DNA of 64,000 bases from Lachnospiraceae bacterium UBA6987 (GTDB taxonomy: Bacteria > Bacillota > Clostridia > Lachnospirales > Lachnospiraceae). The notes beneath the pieces are model-generated. The model made no database searches, was not told where the DNA came from, and saw only the letters and a program-made list of their open reading frames with translations. The stretch lies in contig DJYD01000027.1 in the NCBI GenBank assembly GCA_002449955.1, positions 7,934 to 71,933 on the forward strand. The letters are read 5' to 3'. Positions 18,449 through 27,277 of the stretch are shown here, one piece after another. A program made the position numbers and the translations under genes. How positions within the stretch are numbered: position 1 is the stretch's first letter; every line of letters begins with the position of its first letter.

Positions 18449-19452
18449 TCGCCGTCGTCTGTATCGGGCTGGCAGCGGCTGTGATCCTCATGCAGTTTTT
18501 TGCTGCGCCGCGTGTGCTTAGGCAGCTGCATTATGAGTACAGCTTTGATACGGCGCTTGCCGAGCCGGAGGAGAAGATCGCTTATACCGGGAAACTGTCG
18601 AATAACGGATTCTTGCCGGTTTCGTATATCACGCTGGCATCGCTGCTTCCGGAAGGGGCGGTCATCACCGGCCGGAAGACGAACCGGGATGCGCACCGCC
18701 TGTTTTTGCTGCCGCACCGAAGCAGCAGACACAGCCTGACCTTTTCCCTGCCGGGCCGGGGCGTATACCGGGGCGGCAGATATTATTTGGAGACGGGTGA
18801 CTTTCTTGGCTTCAAATCCCGCGTCATTTCGGAGCGGATCGCGGCGGAGATCATCGTGATGCCCCGCAAATGTGAAGATGAGTCCGTCGTGAAAACGCTC
18901 GGCGGGTATATCGGAGATATTTCCGTCAGGCGGTTTATCATTGAGGACCCGATGCTGACCGTCGGATACCGCGAATATACCGGAAGGGAGCCGATGAAAA
19001 AAATCTCCTGGCCGCAGAGTGCAAGGACCGGAAAGCTGATGGTGAAAAACAGCGACTATACGGTGGACATCAATGTGGCCGTGGTGCTGAACATGGCTTC
19101 CGGAAGCACGAGGGAGAAGGAAAAAAGTCTGGAGATCGTCAGAACCGTCTGTGAGCAGCTGGAAGAAAAACGGATCCCGTACCAGTTCTTCTCGAACGGC
19201 GATGTCGGTGAACTGGAGGAGGGCTTCGGCAGAAAACATCTGAATGCGTTAATGCGGGAGCTTGGACGCTCGGGCTTGTTTTCTTACTATAGCTTTGACA
19301 GTCTGATTGAGCGCTGCATCAGGGAAAGAAAGGCTGGCAGAAGTTATATTCTGATCACGCCTCCGCTTTCGGATGAAAACCGCGCCGAACTTGCGCGGCT
19401 GTCTGCCGGCAGCGATCATGAACCATGCATACTGGAAGCAGAGGTGAAGTGA
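18445..19452 (+). CDS. DUF58-domain protein
   Basis: A 335-residue protein with an N-terminal hydrophobic stretch (about 2-20), a beta-rich extracytoplasmic-like segment (40-150) and the DUF58 core: GDFLGFKSRV, then EYTGREPMKKISWPQSARTGKLMVK (the conserved YxxGDxxxxIxW region), leading to a VWA-like domain (VDINVAVVLNMASG). The MIDAS serines are only partly present (NMASGST). It is a standard partner of MoxR ATPases. The next gene starts two bases after its stop. Confidence 0.85.
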   Translation: MIAVVCIGLAAAVILMQFFAAPRVLRQLHYEYSFDTALAEPEEKIAYTGKLSNNGFLPVSYITLASLLPEGAVITGRKTNRDAHRLFLLPHRSSRHSLTFSLPGRGVYRGGRYYLETGDFLGFKSRVISERIAAEIIVMPRKCEDESVVKTLGGYIGDISVRRFIIEDPMLTVGYREYTGREPMKKISWPQSARTGKLMVKNSDYTVDINVAVVLNMASGSTREKEKSLEIVRTVCEQLEEKRIPYQFFSNGDVGELEEGFGRKHLNALMRELGRSGLFSYYSFDSLIERCIRERKAGRSYILITPPLSDENRAELARLSAGSDHEPCILEAEVK

Positions 19453-19454
19453 AA

Positions 19455-20705
19455 ATGATGCTGATTACTGCATTAGAAGCCGTCTGCGACCTTCTGCCTT
19501 ACTTTGCTGTCGCGGCTTTGTTCAAGGCATACGATGCCTCCGGGCTTTTGATCGGCGCCTCGCTATTGCTCGTGTTTTTGGCTTCGCTGCTTTTACAAAA
19601 GACGAAGGCTGCAGCGCTCCGCATCCTTTGCGGCCTGCTTCCGGCGCTTTCGCTGCTCCTTGCGGGTCAGACGGCGCAGCTGTTATTTACTTTGCCGGCG
19701 CTGCTCCTGTGGTTTGTCATCGCGGTCTCGGGGAAATGCGGGATCCATTATGACGATTATAAATACTGGTTCGGCATCCCGGCTGTTCCGACTCTGCTGA
19801 TTTTATTAATCAGCGTGCCCAGACTGCCTGAAACCGGCTTGTCTGTCCTGTGCGGAGCCGCTTACCTTGCCCTTGGCATCCTTGTGCTCAGACGAAAGCG
19901 GATGGGGGCCGGAGCAAGCGCAGGTGCAAAACTGCTCAATCTGGCGGAGCTTTTCTGCGCGGCGCTGTGCGGCATCCTCGCCTGCGCTGTGCTTTATTTC
20001 CTGCTTAAGTCTGCCGGGAGAGTCATCGAAATCCTGTTTGCGCCGGCCGGATGGCTGATCGGCGGTCTGGTCAGCGTCTTTGAATGGATCACAGCGATCC
20101 TTGTCAGGCATCAGCCGCCGGAAGAGTCTTCCGTCTACGAGTCATCAAGCCTTTCCGGAGATGAGATGCTTCCGCCGGAAACGGTGATTCCCGGGACCGA
20201 GGAACCGGCATATGCCTGGGCGAAATCCTTAGGGCAGGCACTGCTCTATGTTCTGGGGCTGGCAGTCCTGGTGCTTCTTGTCTATCTGGTGTACAAGGCG
20301 ATCCGAAACTTAAGGATCTCCGGAAAGGGAGAAGGCCTTGCCTATGAAGACATGAACAGCGAACGGATGATCGCCGGAAAAAAGCGGAAAAAACGCAAAA
20401 AACAGGAACGCACGAATAATCACAGAATCCGGGAGATTTACCGTGAATATCTTGCCTTTGTCAGATTGAACGGGGTGGAGATCGCAAAGCAGTTGACGTC
20501 GGCGGAGGTCCTCGCTGCCGCCTCGGCGCTGCCGGGCAGCCCCGAAGCGGATCAGCTGCGGGCGCTTTACATCCGTGCCCGTTACCATGACAGGCAGCAG
20601 CTAAGTGATGAGGAAGTCCGTCTGGCAGAGGCGCTTTTGCAGAAGATCAAGACGGAAGTCGAAGACGAAAACAGACGGAAGAGAGAGGCGCAGTATCATG
20701 CCTGA
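19455..20705 (+). CDS. Membrane protein with DUF4129-like C-terminal domain
   Basis: A 416-residue membrane protein. The first 210 residues hold about eight hydrophobic segments, a ninth (ALLYVLGLAVLVLLVYLVYKAI) is at about 255-280, and a strongly basic cytoplasmic patch (KKRKKRKKQER) follows. The last 90 residues (IREIYREYLAFVRLNGVEI..., ALYIRARYHDRQQLSDEEV) resemble the DUF4129 helical domain found at the end of such operons, where transglutaminase-like proteins usually carry it. Here no transglutaminase core is present. Start chosen at the ATGATG after GAGGTGA. Its end overlaps the acetyltransferase gene by eight bases. Confidence 0.7.
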   Translation: MMLITALEAVCDLLPYFAVAALFKAYDASGLLIGASLLLVFLASLLLQKTKAAALRILCGLLPALSLLLAGQTAQLLFTLPALLLWFVIAVSGKCGIHYDDYKYWFGIPAVPTLLILLISVPRLPETGLSVLCGAAYLALGILVLRRKRMGAGASAGAKLLNLAELFCAALCGILACAVLYFLLKSAGRVIEILFAPAGWLIGGLVSVFEWITAILVRHQPPEESSVYESSSLSGDEMLPPETVIPGTEEPAYAWAKSLGQALLYVLGLAVLVLLVYLVYKAIRNLRISGKGEGLAYEDMNSERMIAGKKRKKRKKQERTNNHRIREIYREYLAFVRLNGVEIAKQLTSAEVLAAASALPGSPEADQLRALYIRARYHDRQQLSDEEVRLAEALLQKIKTEVEDENRRKREAQYHA

Positions 20706-21270
20706 GACGAAAGATTTGATCCTGGAAAAGGCTGTACCTGCGGACTGGGAGGATATGTACCGGAACGTATGGTCACGCCCTGCGTGCTGCAGATATATGT
20801 TCTGGGACCTGACGGTAAATGAGGCGGATGCCCGGGACCGCATGGCGCGGACGATCCGCTGGCAGGAAACGCATGACGCCTGGATCATCAGGGAGAAGGC
20901 GGGCGGAAGGGTGATCGGATTTACCGGCGTTGCGCTGGAGGATCCGGAGACCGCCGAAGAACAGGGCGTGTGCCTTTGCCCCGAATACTGGAGAAAAGGC
21001 TACGGGACGCAGGTCCTGCAGGCGCTCATGGCGTATGCGCAGACGACACTCCATGCGAAGCGTTTTGTCTGCCGCGCACGGAAGGAGAATACCGCGTCAA
21101 GAAAACTGATTGAGAAGGAAGGCTTTTCCTTTTTGGGAGGAGAGACGGTGAGCGATCACCGTGACGGGAGGCCGGCCGTGCTGGTCTGCTACGAGAAAGC
21201 TTTATCATACGGTGAAGGCCTGCGCGAAGAGGAGGCCGGGAAAGGAGCTGCTTGTGAAATACGATTTTGA
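20698..21270 (+). CDS. GNAT-family N-acetyltransferase
   Basis: A 190-residue acetyltransferase of the RimJ/RimL-like GNAT group. The acetyl-CoA loop reads CPEYWRKGYGTQVLQALM (Q/RxxGxG/A motif), followed by RARKENTASRKLIEKEGF, the typical motif B. Substrate unknown. The start is the ATG overlapping the stop of the previous gene; the end overlaps the next gene by 17 bases, so four genes from MoxR to MalY are packed closely. An earlier in-frame start has no support. Confidence 0.85.
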   Translation: MPETKDLILEKAVPADWEDMYRNVWSRPACCRYMFWDLTVNEADARDRMARTIRWQETHDAWIIREKAGGRVIGFTGVALEDPETAEEQGVCLCPEYWRKGYGTQVLQALMAYAQTTLHAKRFVCRARKENTASRKLIEKEGFSFLGGETVSDHRDGRPAVLVCYEKALSYGEGLREEEAGKGAACEIRF

Positions 21271-22471
21271 AACGCTGTTGGACAGACACGGGCATGATGC
21301 CATCGCTGTGGATGCGGTCGGGGACCCCCGCTGGGAGGGGTTTGCACCGACAGCGCCGAAGGAAGGCTTTGACTGCATCCCCATGTGGGTCGCGGACATG
21401 AACTTTCCCGTGCCGCGCTCCATTCAGGAGGCGATGATCCGGCGGATCGAACACCCTGCCTTCGGCTATTTTTCACCTTCGGATGAATATTACGCGTCGA
21501 TCATTTCCTGGCATGGCCGCAGAAAAGGCGTGACGGATCTGACCAGGCATGAGATCGGCTATGAAAACGGCGTGCTGGGCGGCCTGATTTCGGCGTTGAA
21601 CGCCTTTATTTCCCCGGGGGACAAGGTGCTGCTGCACAGCCCGACCTACATGGGGTTTACGAACAGCATTGAAAACGCGGGCTTCCGTATTGTGCACAGT
21701 CCGCTCGTGCAGGACGAAGCCGGTGTGTGGCGTATGGACTATGAGGACATGGAGCGGAAGATCCGGAAGGAACAGATCCGGGCCGCTGTTTTCTGCAGCC
21801 CGCACAATCCCTGCGGACGGGTTTGGACGAGGGATGAAGTCGCGGAGGCTATGGCCGTCTATGAACGCGGCGGCGTCATGGTCATTTCCGATGAGATCTG
21901 GTCCGACCTGCTGTTAGATGGGCGTAGCTATACGCCTTCGCAGTCGGTGAGCGACTGGGCAAAGACACACGTCATCGCCCTGTATGCGCCTTCGAAGACC
22001 TTCAACCTGGCTGGGCTGATCGGCAGCTATCATGTGATCTATGACAAGGCAGTCCGGGACCGCGTGGAGAATGTGTCGTCAAAGTGCCATTACAATTCCA
22101 TGAACGTGCTTTCACAGTACGCACTGATCGGTGCGTACAGCCGGGAAGGCGAGGACTGGCTTGAACAGCTCCTGCCTGTTCTGAGCGAGAACGCCCGCCT
22201 CGGCGCGGCGTGCGTGAAAGACCGCCTGGACGGTGTAACGGCCTTCCATCCGGAAGGCACCTACATGATGTTTCTCGACTGCGGTGCGTGGCTTAAAGCG
22301 CACGGTATAACGCAGCCGGAGCTGCTGAAGTTGGGCTGGGATTACGGCATCGGCTGGCAGGACGGCGCACTTTTCAAGGCGCCGGAGTGCATACGGCTGA
22401 ATCTTGCCTCTCCCACGCACCGCATCCGCGAGGCCTTCGGGCGGATGGATCAGTATGTCTTTGGCAGATAA
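21254..22471 (+). CDS. MalY/PatB-type PLP enzyme (cystathionine beta-lyase-like)
   Basis: A 405-residue fold-type I PLP enzyme. The PLP lysine is in APSKTFNLAGLIGSY (about residue 245). PMWVADMNFPVP near the N-terminus and FCSPHNPCGRVW plus SDEIWSDLL are marks of the MalY/PatB family, which cleaves C-S bonds of cystathionine or cysteine conjugates. Start is GTG with AAAGGAG six bases upstream; the longer ATG frame runs far into the acetyltransferase gene and has no homology. It is followed by the Nudix gene after 19 bases. Confidence 0.88.
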   Translation: MKYDFETLLDRHGHDAIAVDAVGDPRWEGFAPTAPKEGFDCIPMWVADMNFPVPRSIQEAMIRRIEHPAFGYFSPSDEYYASIISWHGRRKGVTDLTRHEIGYENGVLGGLISALNAFISPGDKVLLHSPTYMGFTNSIENAGFRIVHSPLVQDEAGVWRMDYEDMERKIRKEQIRAAVFCSPHNPCGRVWTRDEVAEAMAVYERGGVMVISDEIWSDLLLDGRSYTPSQSVSDWAKTHVIALYAPSKTFNLAGLIGSYHVIYDKAVRDRVENVSSKCHYNSMNVLSQYALIGAYSREGEDWLEQLLPVLSENARLGAACVKDRLDGVTAFHPEGTYMMFLDCGAWLKAHGITQPELLKLGWDYGIGWQDGALFKAPECIRLNLASPTHRIREAFGRMDQYVFGR

Positions 22472-22490
22472 AAAGCGGAGGATGTGGCGC

Positions 22491-22916
22491 ATGAAAAAAG
22501 AAAAATCCTGCGGTGCAGTTGTATACAAATGGGAGGGCGAAACCCTGTACTTCCTGCTGGAACACATGGTGCAGGGGCACGTTTCCCTTCCCAAAGGACA
22601 CGTAGAGAATGATGAGACGGAAGAAGAGACGGCCAGACGGGAGATCCGCGAAGAGACCGGCCTGGAAGTCAGGCTTTTTACGGATTTCCGCCGCGTGATC
22701 ACCTATTCTCCCGCGCAGGGGGTAAGCAAGGACGTCGTCTTTTTCCTGGCAGAGGCACTGCCCGGTGCAATGCGCAGACAGGAAAGCGAGGTCTCTGACC
22801 TGTTGTGGCTGCCTTATGAAGAGGCCGTGCAGGCCCTGACCTTCCCTTCTGACCGCGAAACCCTTGCTTTGGCTTTGGAAAAGCTGCAAAAAATGAGCAG
22901 CCCGGACGTCCGGTGA
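22491..22916 (+). CDS. Nudix hydrolase
   Basis: A 141-residue Nudix enzyme. The Nudix box reads from GHVENDETEEETARREIREETGL: Gx5Ex7REUxEEtGU is complete. The N-terminal KSCGAVVYKWEGETLYFLLE and SLPKGHVE are like diadenosine-tetraphosphate hydrolases of bacteria and archaea, so hydrolysis of Ap4A or related nucleotides is likely but unproven. Start at MKKEKS with GCGGAGG nine bases before it. Confidence 0.88.
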   Translation: MKKEKSCGAVVYKWEGETLYFLLEHMVQGHVSLPKGHVENDETEEETARREIREETGLEVRLFTDFRRVITYSPAQGVSKDVVFFLAEALPGAMRRQESEVSDLLWLPYEEAVQALTFPSDRETLALALEKLQKMSSPDVR

Positions 22917-22948
22917 AGGGGCTGAAACCTAAAGAAAACATAAAAAAC

Positions 22949-22977
22949 TTGACGTATACAGGGGAAAAAGGTAAACT
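22949..22977 (+). promoter_or_regulatory. Promoter of the surface-polymer operon
   Basis: TTGACG and TAAACT are 17 bases apart, about 95 bases before the tagH-like gene. The genes from 23073 to 34857 are all on this strand with short gaps, so it may be the main promoter of the locus. Confidence 0.55.
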
Positions 22978-23072
22978 AACATATTGCTATAGGTGTATTT
23001 TTTGTGCCCATGTGCGGGAAAAGCAAAAATACAGGCCTGTTTGCTTTACTAAAGAAATGAGAAAGAGTTGAA

Positions 23073-23816
23073 ATGGCCGGAAAAGTTTCCGTAAAAGTTG
23101 AAAATGTGAGTATGAAGTTCTCTTTGAGTTCGGAAAAAGTGGACTCATTAAAAGAGTATGTGATCGGAATACTCACAGGGAAACAGATGGCGAAAGATGA
23201 GTTCTGGGCGCTGAAAAATGTCAGTTTTACCCTGGAAAAGGGTGACCGTCTTGGCATTTTAGGCCTTAACGGCGCAGGCAAGTCGACACTCCTTAAGGCA
23301 ATTGCCGGAGTATACCGCCCCACGGAAGGAAAAATCACAAAGAAAGGTGTCATCGCTCCTCTGCTTGAGCTTGGCGCCGGTTTTGACATGCAATATACGG
23401 CAAGAGAAAACATCTACCTGTACGGTGCCGTGCTCGGATACAACAGAAAGTTTATCGATACCAAATTTGACGATATCATCAGATTTGCCGAGCTGGAAAA
23501 GTTTGTGGATGTTCCGCTGAAGAACTATTCGTCCGGAATGAAGTCCCGTCTGGGATTTGCCATATGTACAGCTGTCGAACCGGACATTCTGATCCTGGAT
23601 GAAGTCCTGTCCGTGGGAGACGCCAAGTTCCGCAAGAAGAGTGAAAAGCGCATCATAGATATGTTTGCGCATAATGTGACCGTGCTGTTTGTTTCGCACT
23701 CCCTGGAACAGGTTTGCTCGATCTGCAACAAAGGCCTCATCCTGGACCACGGTGAAGTCAAGGCCTTTGGCAGTATTGATAAAATCGCACCGATCTATGA
23801 GGAGATGACATCATGA
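23073..23816 (+). CDS. Polysaccharide/teichoic acid ABC exporter ATPase (TagH/RfbE type)
   Basis: A 247-residue ATPase of the ABC-2 polymer exporter class. Walker A is GLNGAGKST (after LGIL), the signature is NYSSGMKSRLGFA (SSGM is typical of TagH/RfbE rather than LSGGQ), Walker B is ILILDEVLSVGDAKF and the switch His is in FVSHSLEQV. It ends soon after the ABC core, without the C-terminal carbohydrate-binding domain of O-antigen exporters. It overlaps the permease gene by four bases and powers export of the polymer made by the following enzymes. Confidence 0.9.
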   Translation: MAGKVSVKVENVSMKFSLSSEKVDSLKEYVIGILTGKQMAKDEFWALKNVSFTLEKGDRLGILGLNGAGKSTLLKAIAGVYRPTEGKITKKGVIAPLLELGAGFDMQYTARENIYLYGAVLGYNRKFIDTKFDDIIRFAELEKFVDVPLKNYSSGMKSRLGFAICTAVEPDILILDEVLSVGDAKFRKKSEKRIIDMFAHNVTVLFVSHSLEQVCSICNKGLILDHGEVKAFGSIDKIAPIYEEMTS

Positions 23817-24589
23817 TGGTCTATATTAAAGGCTTTTGGAAGCGTCGTTTTCTCCTGTACGAGCTGGTGATCAAGGGCATCCGCCTGAAATACAGACGTT
23901 CCTACCTCGGCATCATCTGGTCGTTAATCGAACCGATCCTGACGACAATCGTACTGACGATCGTATTCGGGACGCTGTTCGGCAACAAAAACAGAGATTT
24001 TCCTCTGTATATCATTACCGGCCGCCTGATGTTCTCGTTTTTCCAGGAGGGGACAAAGAATGCCTGCAAGTCGATTAGAGCAAACGCAGGGATGATCAAG
24101 AAGGTTTACGTTCCAAAGTACTTTTATCCCCTTTCCGGCATTCTCTTCAACTTTATTATATTTGCCATTTCATTGATTGTATTGTTTCCGACTTCTATCT
24201 ATACGAAGACAGTACCGACGCACCGGATCTGGCATCTGATTCCGGCGATCTGTTATCTGCTGGTGTTTACGATCGGCATGGGCATGATCCTGGCAACGCT
24301 CAATGTGTTTTTCAGGGATATCGAATACCTGTGGAACGTGGCTCTGCTCATGATCATGTATATGAGCGCGATCTTCTACTATCCGGAGAAGCTTCTGAAG
24401 AGCGGATGGTTCTGGATCCTGAAATATAACCCGATGTTCTGCATCATCGATCTGGCGCGAAGCGGGATCCTGAATTACTCCGTGACCTGGTGGAACCTGC
24501 TGTATCCCATGATCTTCGGATTGGTGACACTGCTGATCGGGATCGTATTTTTCAGAAAAAAACAGGATGAGTTCATACTGCACATCTAA
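23813..24589 (+). CDS. Polysaccharide/teichoic acid ABC exporter permease (TagG type)
   Basis: A 258-residue ABC-2 permease with six membrane segments. The N-terminal amphipathic part and the LKYRRSYLGIIWSLIEPI segment are characteristic of TagG/Wzm/KpsM-like permeases. It forms the channel with the ATPase gene directly upstream (coupled by a four-base overlap). Substrate is inferred from the following phosphotransferases: a polyol-phosphate polymer. Confidence 0.9.
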   Translation: MMVYIKGFWKRRFLLYELVIKGIRLKYRRSYLGIIWSLIEPILTTIVLTIVFGTLFGNKNRDFPLYIITGRLMFSFFQEGTKNACKSIRANAGMIKKVYVPKYFYPLSGILFNFIIFAISLIVLFPTSIYTKTVPTHRIWHLIPAICYLLVFTIGMGMILATLNVFFRDIEYLWNVALLMIMYMSAIFYYPEKLLKSGWFWILKYNPMFCIIDLARSGILNYSVTWWNLLYPMIFGLVTLLIGIVFFRKKQDEFILHI

Positions 24590-24637
24590 GGTGTGAAAGC
24601 AAACATAGAAATCCGGGAGAAAAGTTAAGGGAGATTT

Positions 24638-26518
24638 ATGGAACAAGACAATACTGTCATTATGATGAACAACCGCATAGGGGAAGACCTGCTCACGGCA
24701 GAAATCCAGGAGATAAACTGGGAACGGATCCTGCTGCACATGGATGTGCAGATCACGCGGAAAGATTATGCTGCGGACCGGGATCTGCAGTTCTATATGG
24801 TGACGGGCTTTTTCAAAGCGAATGCGATATTTGACGCGGTACGCGGGGAGAATGATCTTTGGCATCTGACGCTGAATGTCACCAATCCCGGTTATTGCTT
24901 CTGCCTGCCGACCGGGCACTATTCCGTGGTGGTTTGCGATGGAGAAGATATTCTGAGCAAAGCGACGGTCAGCCTGGATCTGGCACCGCGGATTTCAGAT
25001 AAATCACAGTTCTTCAGACATAACGGCCCGACGTTTGCCTATTGTGTCAAGATCGGTCTGGCACAGACTGAGGAGGCACTGTATCCCGAGATCTTTGTTT
25101 TCGAGACCAAAAAGGCCGGCCTTAAGGTTTTCAATAAGTATGTCAAAGAAAAAAAACAGGAAAGCTGGCTGCGTAAAAAATACAAAAAGCTGTACAAGAA
25201 GATGAAGCCGAAAGCACGCAAATGGGCACGCAAGCTATATCGGCATTATAGAAATAAATATCAGAACAAGAGCAAAAAGACTGTGCTGTTCATGAGTGAG
25301 CAGAATGAAGTGATGAAGTTCAATCTGACGGCAGTCTATGAGCGGATGCTTGAACGCGGACTGGATAAGGACTTCGAGATCCTGCAGTCGTTCCGCGCTT
25401 ACGTCTCCCGGAAACCGAAGCAGTATTTTATCGGCAGCTGGATCGATCTCCTGAAAAAAATGGCGAAGGCAGACGTGATCTTTATTGATGATCACTGCCC
25501 GGTCCTTGACTGGCTGACCTTAAGCAAAGAGACTGCACTGGTTCAGCTTTGGCATGCCGGAGCCGGATACAAAGCGGTTGGCTACAGCCGCTGGGGACAT
25601 ACCGGTGCGGCGCCGACCATCAGCTGCCACAGACAGTACCGCTATGGCATTACGCCGGGGAGCAATATCGCTCATTTCTTCTCGGAACAGTTCGGCATCA
25701 ATGAGTCGCAGATCCTGCCGACGGGCATGCCCCGCATGGATTCCTATCTGGATCCTGACTATCGGAAGAAAACGACGGAAGCCCTGTATGAGCAGTTCCC
25801 TCTCTGCAAAGGCAAAAAGGTCATTCTGTTTGCCCCGACTTACCGCGGCACGAACCGTGCCAACGCGCATTACCCGTATGAGCGGATCGACTTTGAGCAG
25901 CTGTACGATTTCTGTGGAGAAGACTATGTTGTGCTGTTCAAGATGCATCCCTGGGTGCCGGACGGCGTACCGATCGAAGAACGCTTTAAAGACCGTTTCC
26001 TGGATGTGGGAACGTATCCGAATATCAATGATTTGTTCTATATTACGGATGTTTTCATCTCGGACTATTCCTCGGGAATCTTCGAGTATGCCCTGATGGG
26101 AAGACCGGCCCTTTTCTATGCCTTTGACGAGTATCAGGTTTCCTATACCAGAGGCTTCCACAGAGATTATAAAGAAAGCACCCCCGGCAAGGTCTGCCAC
26201 ACTTTTGATGAGCTGCTCACCGCCCTGAAGACCGGGGACTATGAGTTCGAAAAGATGGAAGCCTATGTCAAATATCATTTTGACAATCCGGATACACATT
26301 CTTCAGACCGCGTGATCGACTGGATCCTTCTGGACCAGATGCCTGAGGAGATCAAAGCCCGTCTGCAGGCGGATCAGGATAAGGTGGACCGCTTAAAAGC
26401 ACTCGATTTTATTTCGATGAAGCCTGTGCAGGAAGAAGAGCCTGAGGCGGAAAATGAAGGGGAATCCGAGCCAGTAAGTACTGAAGAGGCGTCGGAGGAA
26501 ACAGCGGAGGAAACATGA
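24638..26518 (+). CDS. CDP-glycerol/polyol phosphotransferase family protein (TagF-like)
   Basis: A 626-residue enzyme. Residues about 210-570 are the TagF/TagB-type GT-B catalytic core: LWHAGAGYKAVGY (catalytic His region), PTGMPRMD, ILFAPTYRG, FKMHPW and ISDYSSGIFEYALMGRPALF. Family members transfer glycerol- or ribitol-phosphate from the CDP form to a growing chain at the inner membrane face. The first 160 residues form a beta-rich extra domain; a lysine-rich helix (about 165-205) probably contacts the membrane. The C-terminal 30 residues are Glu/Ser-rich. GGGAG precedes the ATG. It overlaps the cytidylyltransferase gene by four bases. The polyol used is discussed in the findings. Confidence 0.88.
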   Translation: MEQDNTVIMMNNRIGEDLLTAEIQEINWERILLHMDVQITRKDYAADRDLQFYMVTGFFKANAIFDAVRGENDLWHLTLNVTNPGYCFCLPTGHYSVVVCDGEDILSKATVSLDLAPRISDKSQFFRHNGPTFAYCVKIGLAQTEEALYPEIFVFETKKAGLKVFNKYVKEKKQESWLRKKYKKLYKKMKPKARKWARKLYRHYRNKYQNKSKKTVLFMSEQNEVMKFNLTAVYERMLERGLDKDFEILQSFRAYVSRKPKQYFIGSWIDLLKKMAKADVIFIDDHCPVLDWLTLSKETALVQLWHAGAGYKAVGYSRWGHTGAAPTISCHRQYRYGITPGSNIAHFFSEQFGINESQILPTGMPRMDSYLDPDYRKKTTEALYEQFPLCKGKKVILFAPTYRGTNRANAHYPYERIDFEQLYDFCGEDYVVLFKMHPWVPDGVPIEERFKDRFLDVGTYPNINDLFYITDVFISDYSSGIFEYALMGRPALFYAFDEYQVSYTRGFHRDYKESTPGKVCHTFDELLTALKTGDYEFEKMEAYVKYHFDNPDTHSSDRVIDWILLDQMPEEIKARLQADQDKVDRLKALDFISMKPVQEEEPEAENEGESEPVSTEEASEETAEET

Positions 26519-27228
26519 ACACTTTACTGATGATGATGGGAGGAAGCGGCACCCGGATGGGGGCTGCCATTCCGAAACAGTATATTGAAATCGAGGGAAA
26601 GCCTGTTTTCTGGTATATTGTCAGGGGCTATGCAAAAATGCCCGAGATCGATAATATCTGCATCGTTTCCCACCACGACTGGATCCCTTATGTTCAGGAA
26701 ATGATCCGGGATATTGCTTTTGACGGAAAGATGCTGGTTACGGCTGGAGGGGAGAACCGCTCCCAGTCGATCCGGAACGGACTTCGGGCGATCGAGGATT
26801 TTTCGTCTCCGGATGACGTTGTCATGATGCATGATGCGACACATCCTTATGTGGACCGGAAGGGAACGCTTGAGGTCATTGAAGCCGTCAAAACGTTCGG
26901 CGGGGCGACGCTTGGCGCCTGTCAGTACGATACCTGCTATCAGATGGATGAAAACGGGATGCTCTGCAAGGTCATCCCGCGCCAGGAGATCGTATCCGGC
27001 GCTTCGCCGGAGGCGTTCCGTTACGGCGATCTTAAGGAGATATATTTCAGTGCCGATGATGAAGAACTGGCCAGCATGACGTCTGCGGGAGCGATTGCGC
27101 TTGCCCACCGGATCCCGATGAAGGTGGTCCCGACCAGAACGCTGAATCTGAAGCTGACGTATCCGGAGGACCTGGAACTGCTGAAAGTGCTTCTGGACGG
27201 CTATTTTCTTGGCGGAGAGAGATTATAA
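26515..27228 (+). CDS. IspD/TarI-family cytidylyltransferase (polyol-phosphate type)
   Basis: A 237-residue nucleotidyltransferase that would join CMP from CTP to a sugar-alcohol phosphate. The glycine loop MMGGSGTRMGAAIPKQY binds the nucleotide; GGENRSQSIRNGL and MMHDATHPYV follow, and TRTLNLKLTYPEDL is the C-terminal family motif. In IspD and TarI the fourth motif reads HDAxRP or HDSxRP; here the Arg is His, which may reflect a different acceptor. The gene is coupled to the TagF-like gene and stands before the GatD-like dehydrogenase, so a CDP-polyol role is much more likely than isoprenoid synthesis. Confidence 0.85.
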   Translation: MNTLLMMMGGSGTRMGAAIPKQYIEIEGKPVFWYIVRGYAKMPEIDNICIVSHHDWIPYVQEMIRDIAFDGKMLVTAGGENRSQSIRNGLRAIEDFSSPDDVVMMHDATHPYVDRKGTLEVIEAVKTFGGATLGACQYDTCYQMDENGMLCKVIPRQEIVSGASPEAFRYGDLKEIYFSADDEELASMTSAGAIALAHRIPMKVVPTRTLNLKLTYPEDLELLKVLLDGYFLGGERL

Positions 27229-27277
27229 TCTCAGACAGGGCTGCTTGCCTGATGAGAAGAAAAGGAGATGCGAGTCT

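Noticed and set aside
26515..27228. The cytidylyltransferase as the isoprenoid enzyme IspD.
   Set aside because: It overlaps a TagF-like gene and precedes a polyol-phosphate dehydrogenase; no other isoprenoid gene is near. Motif change HDATHP also differs from IspD.
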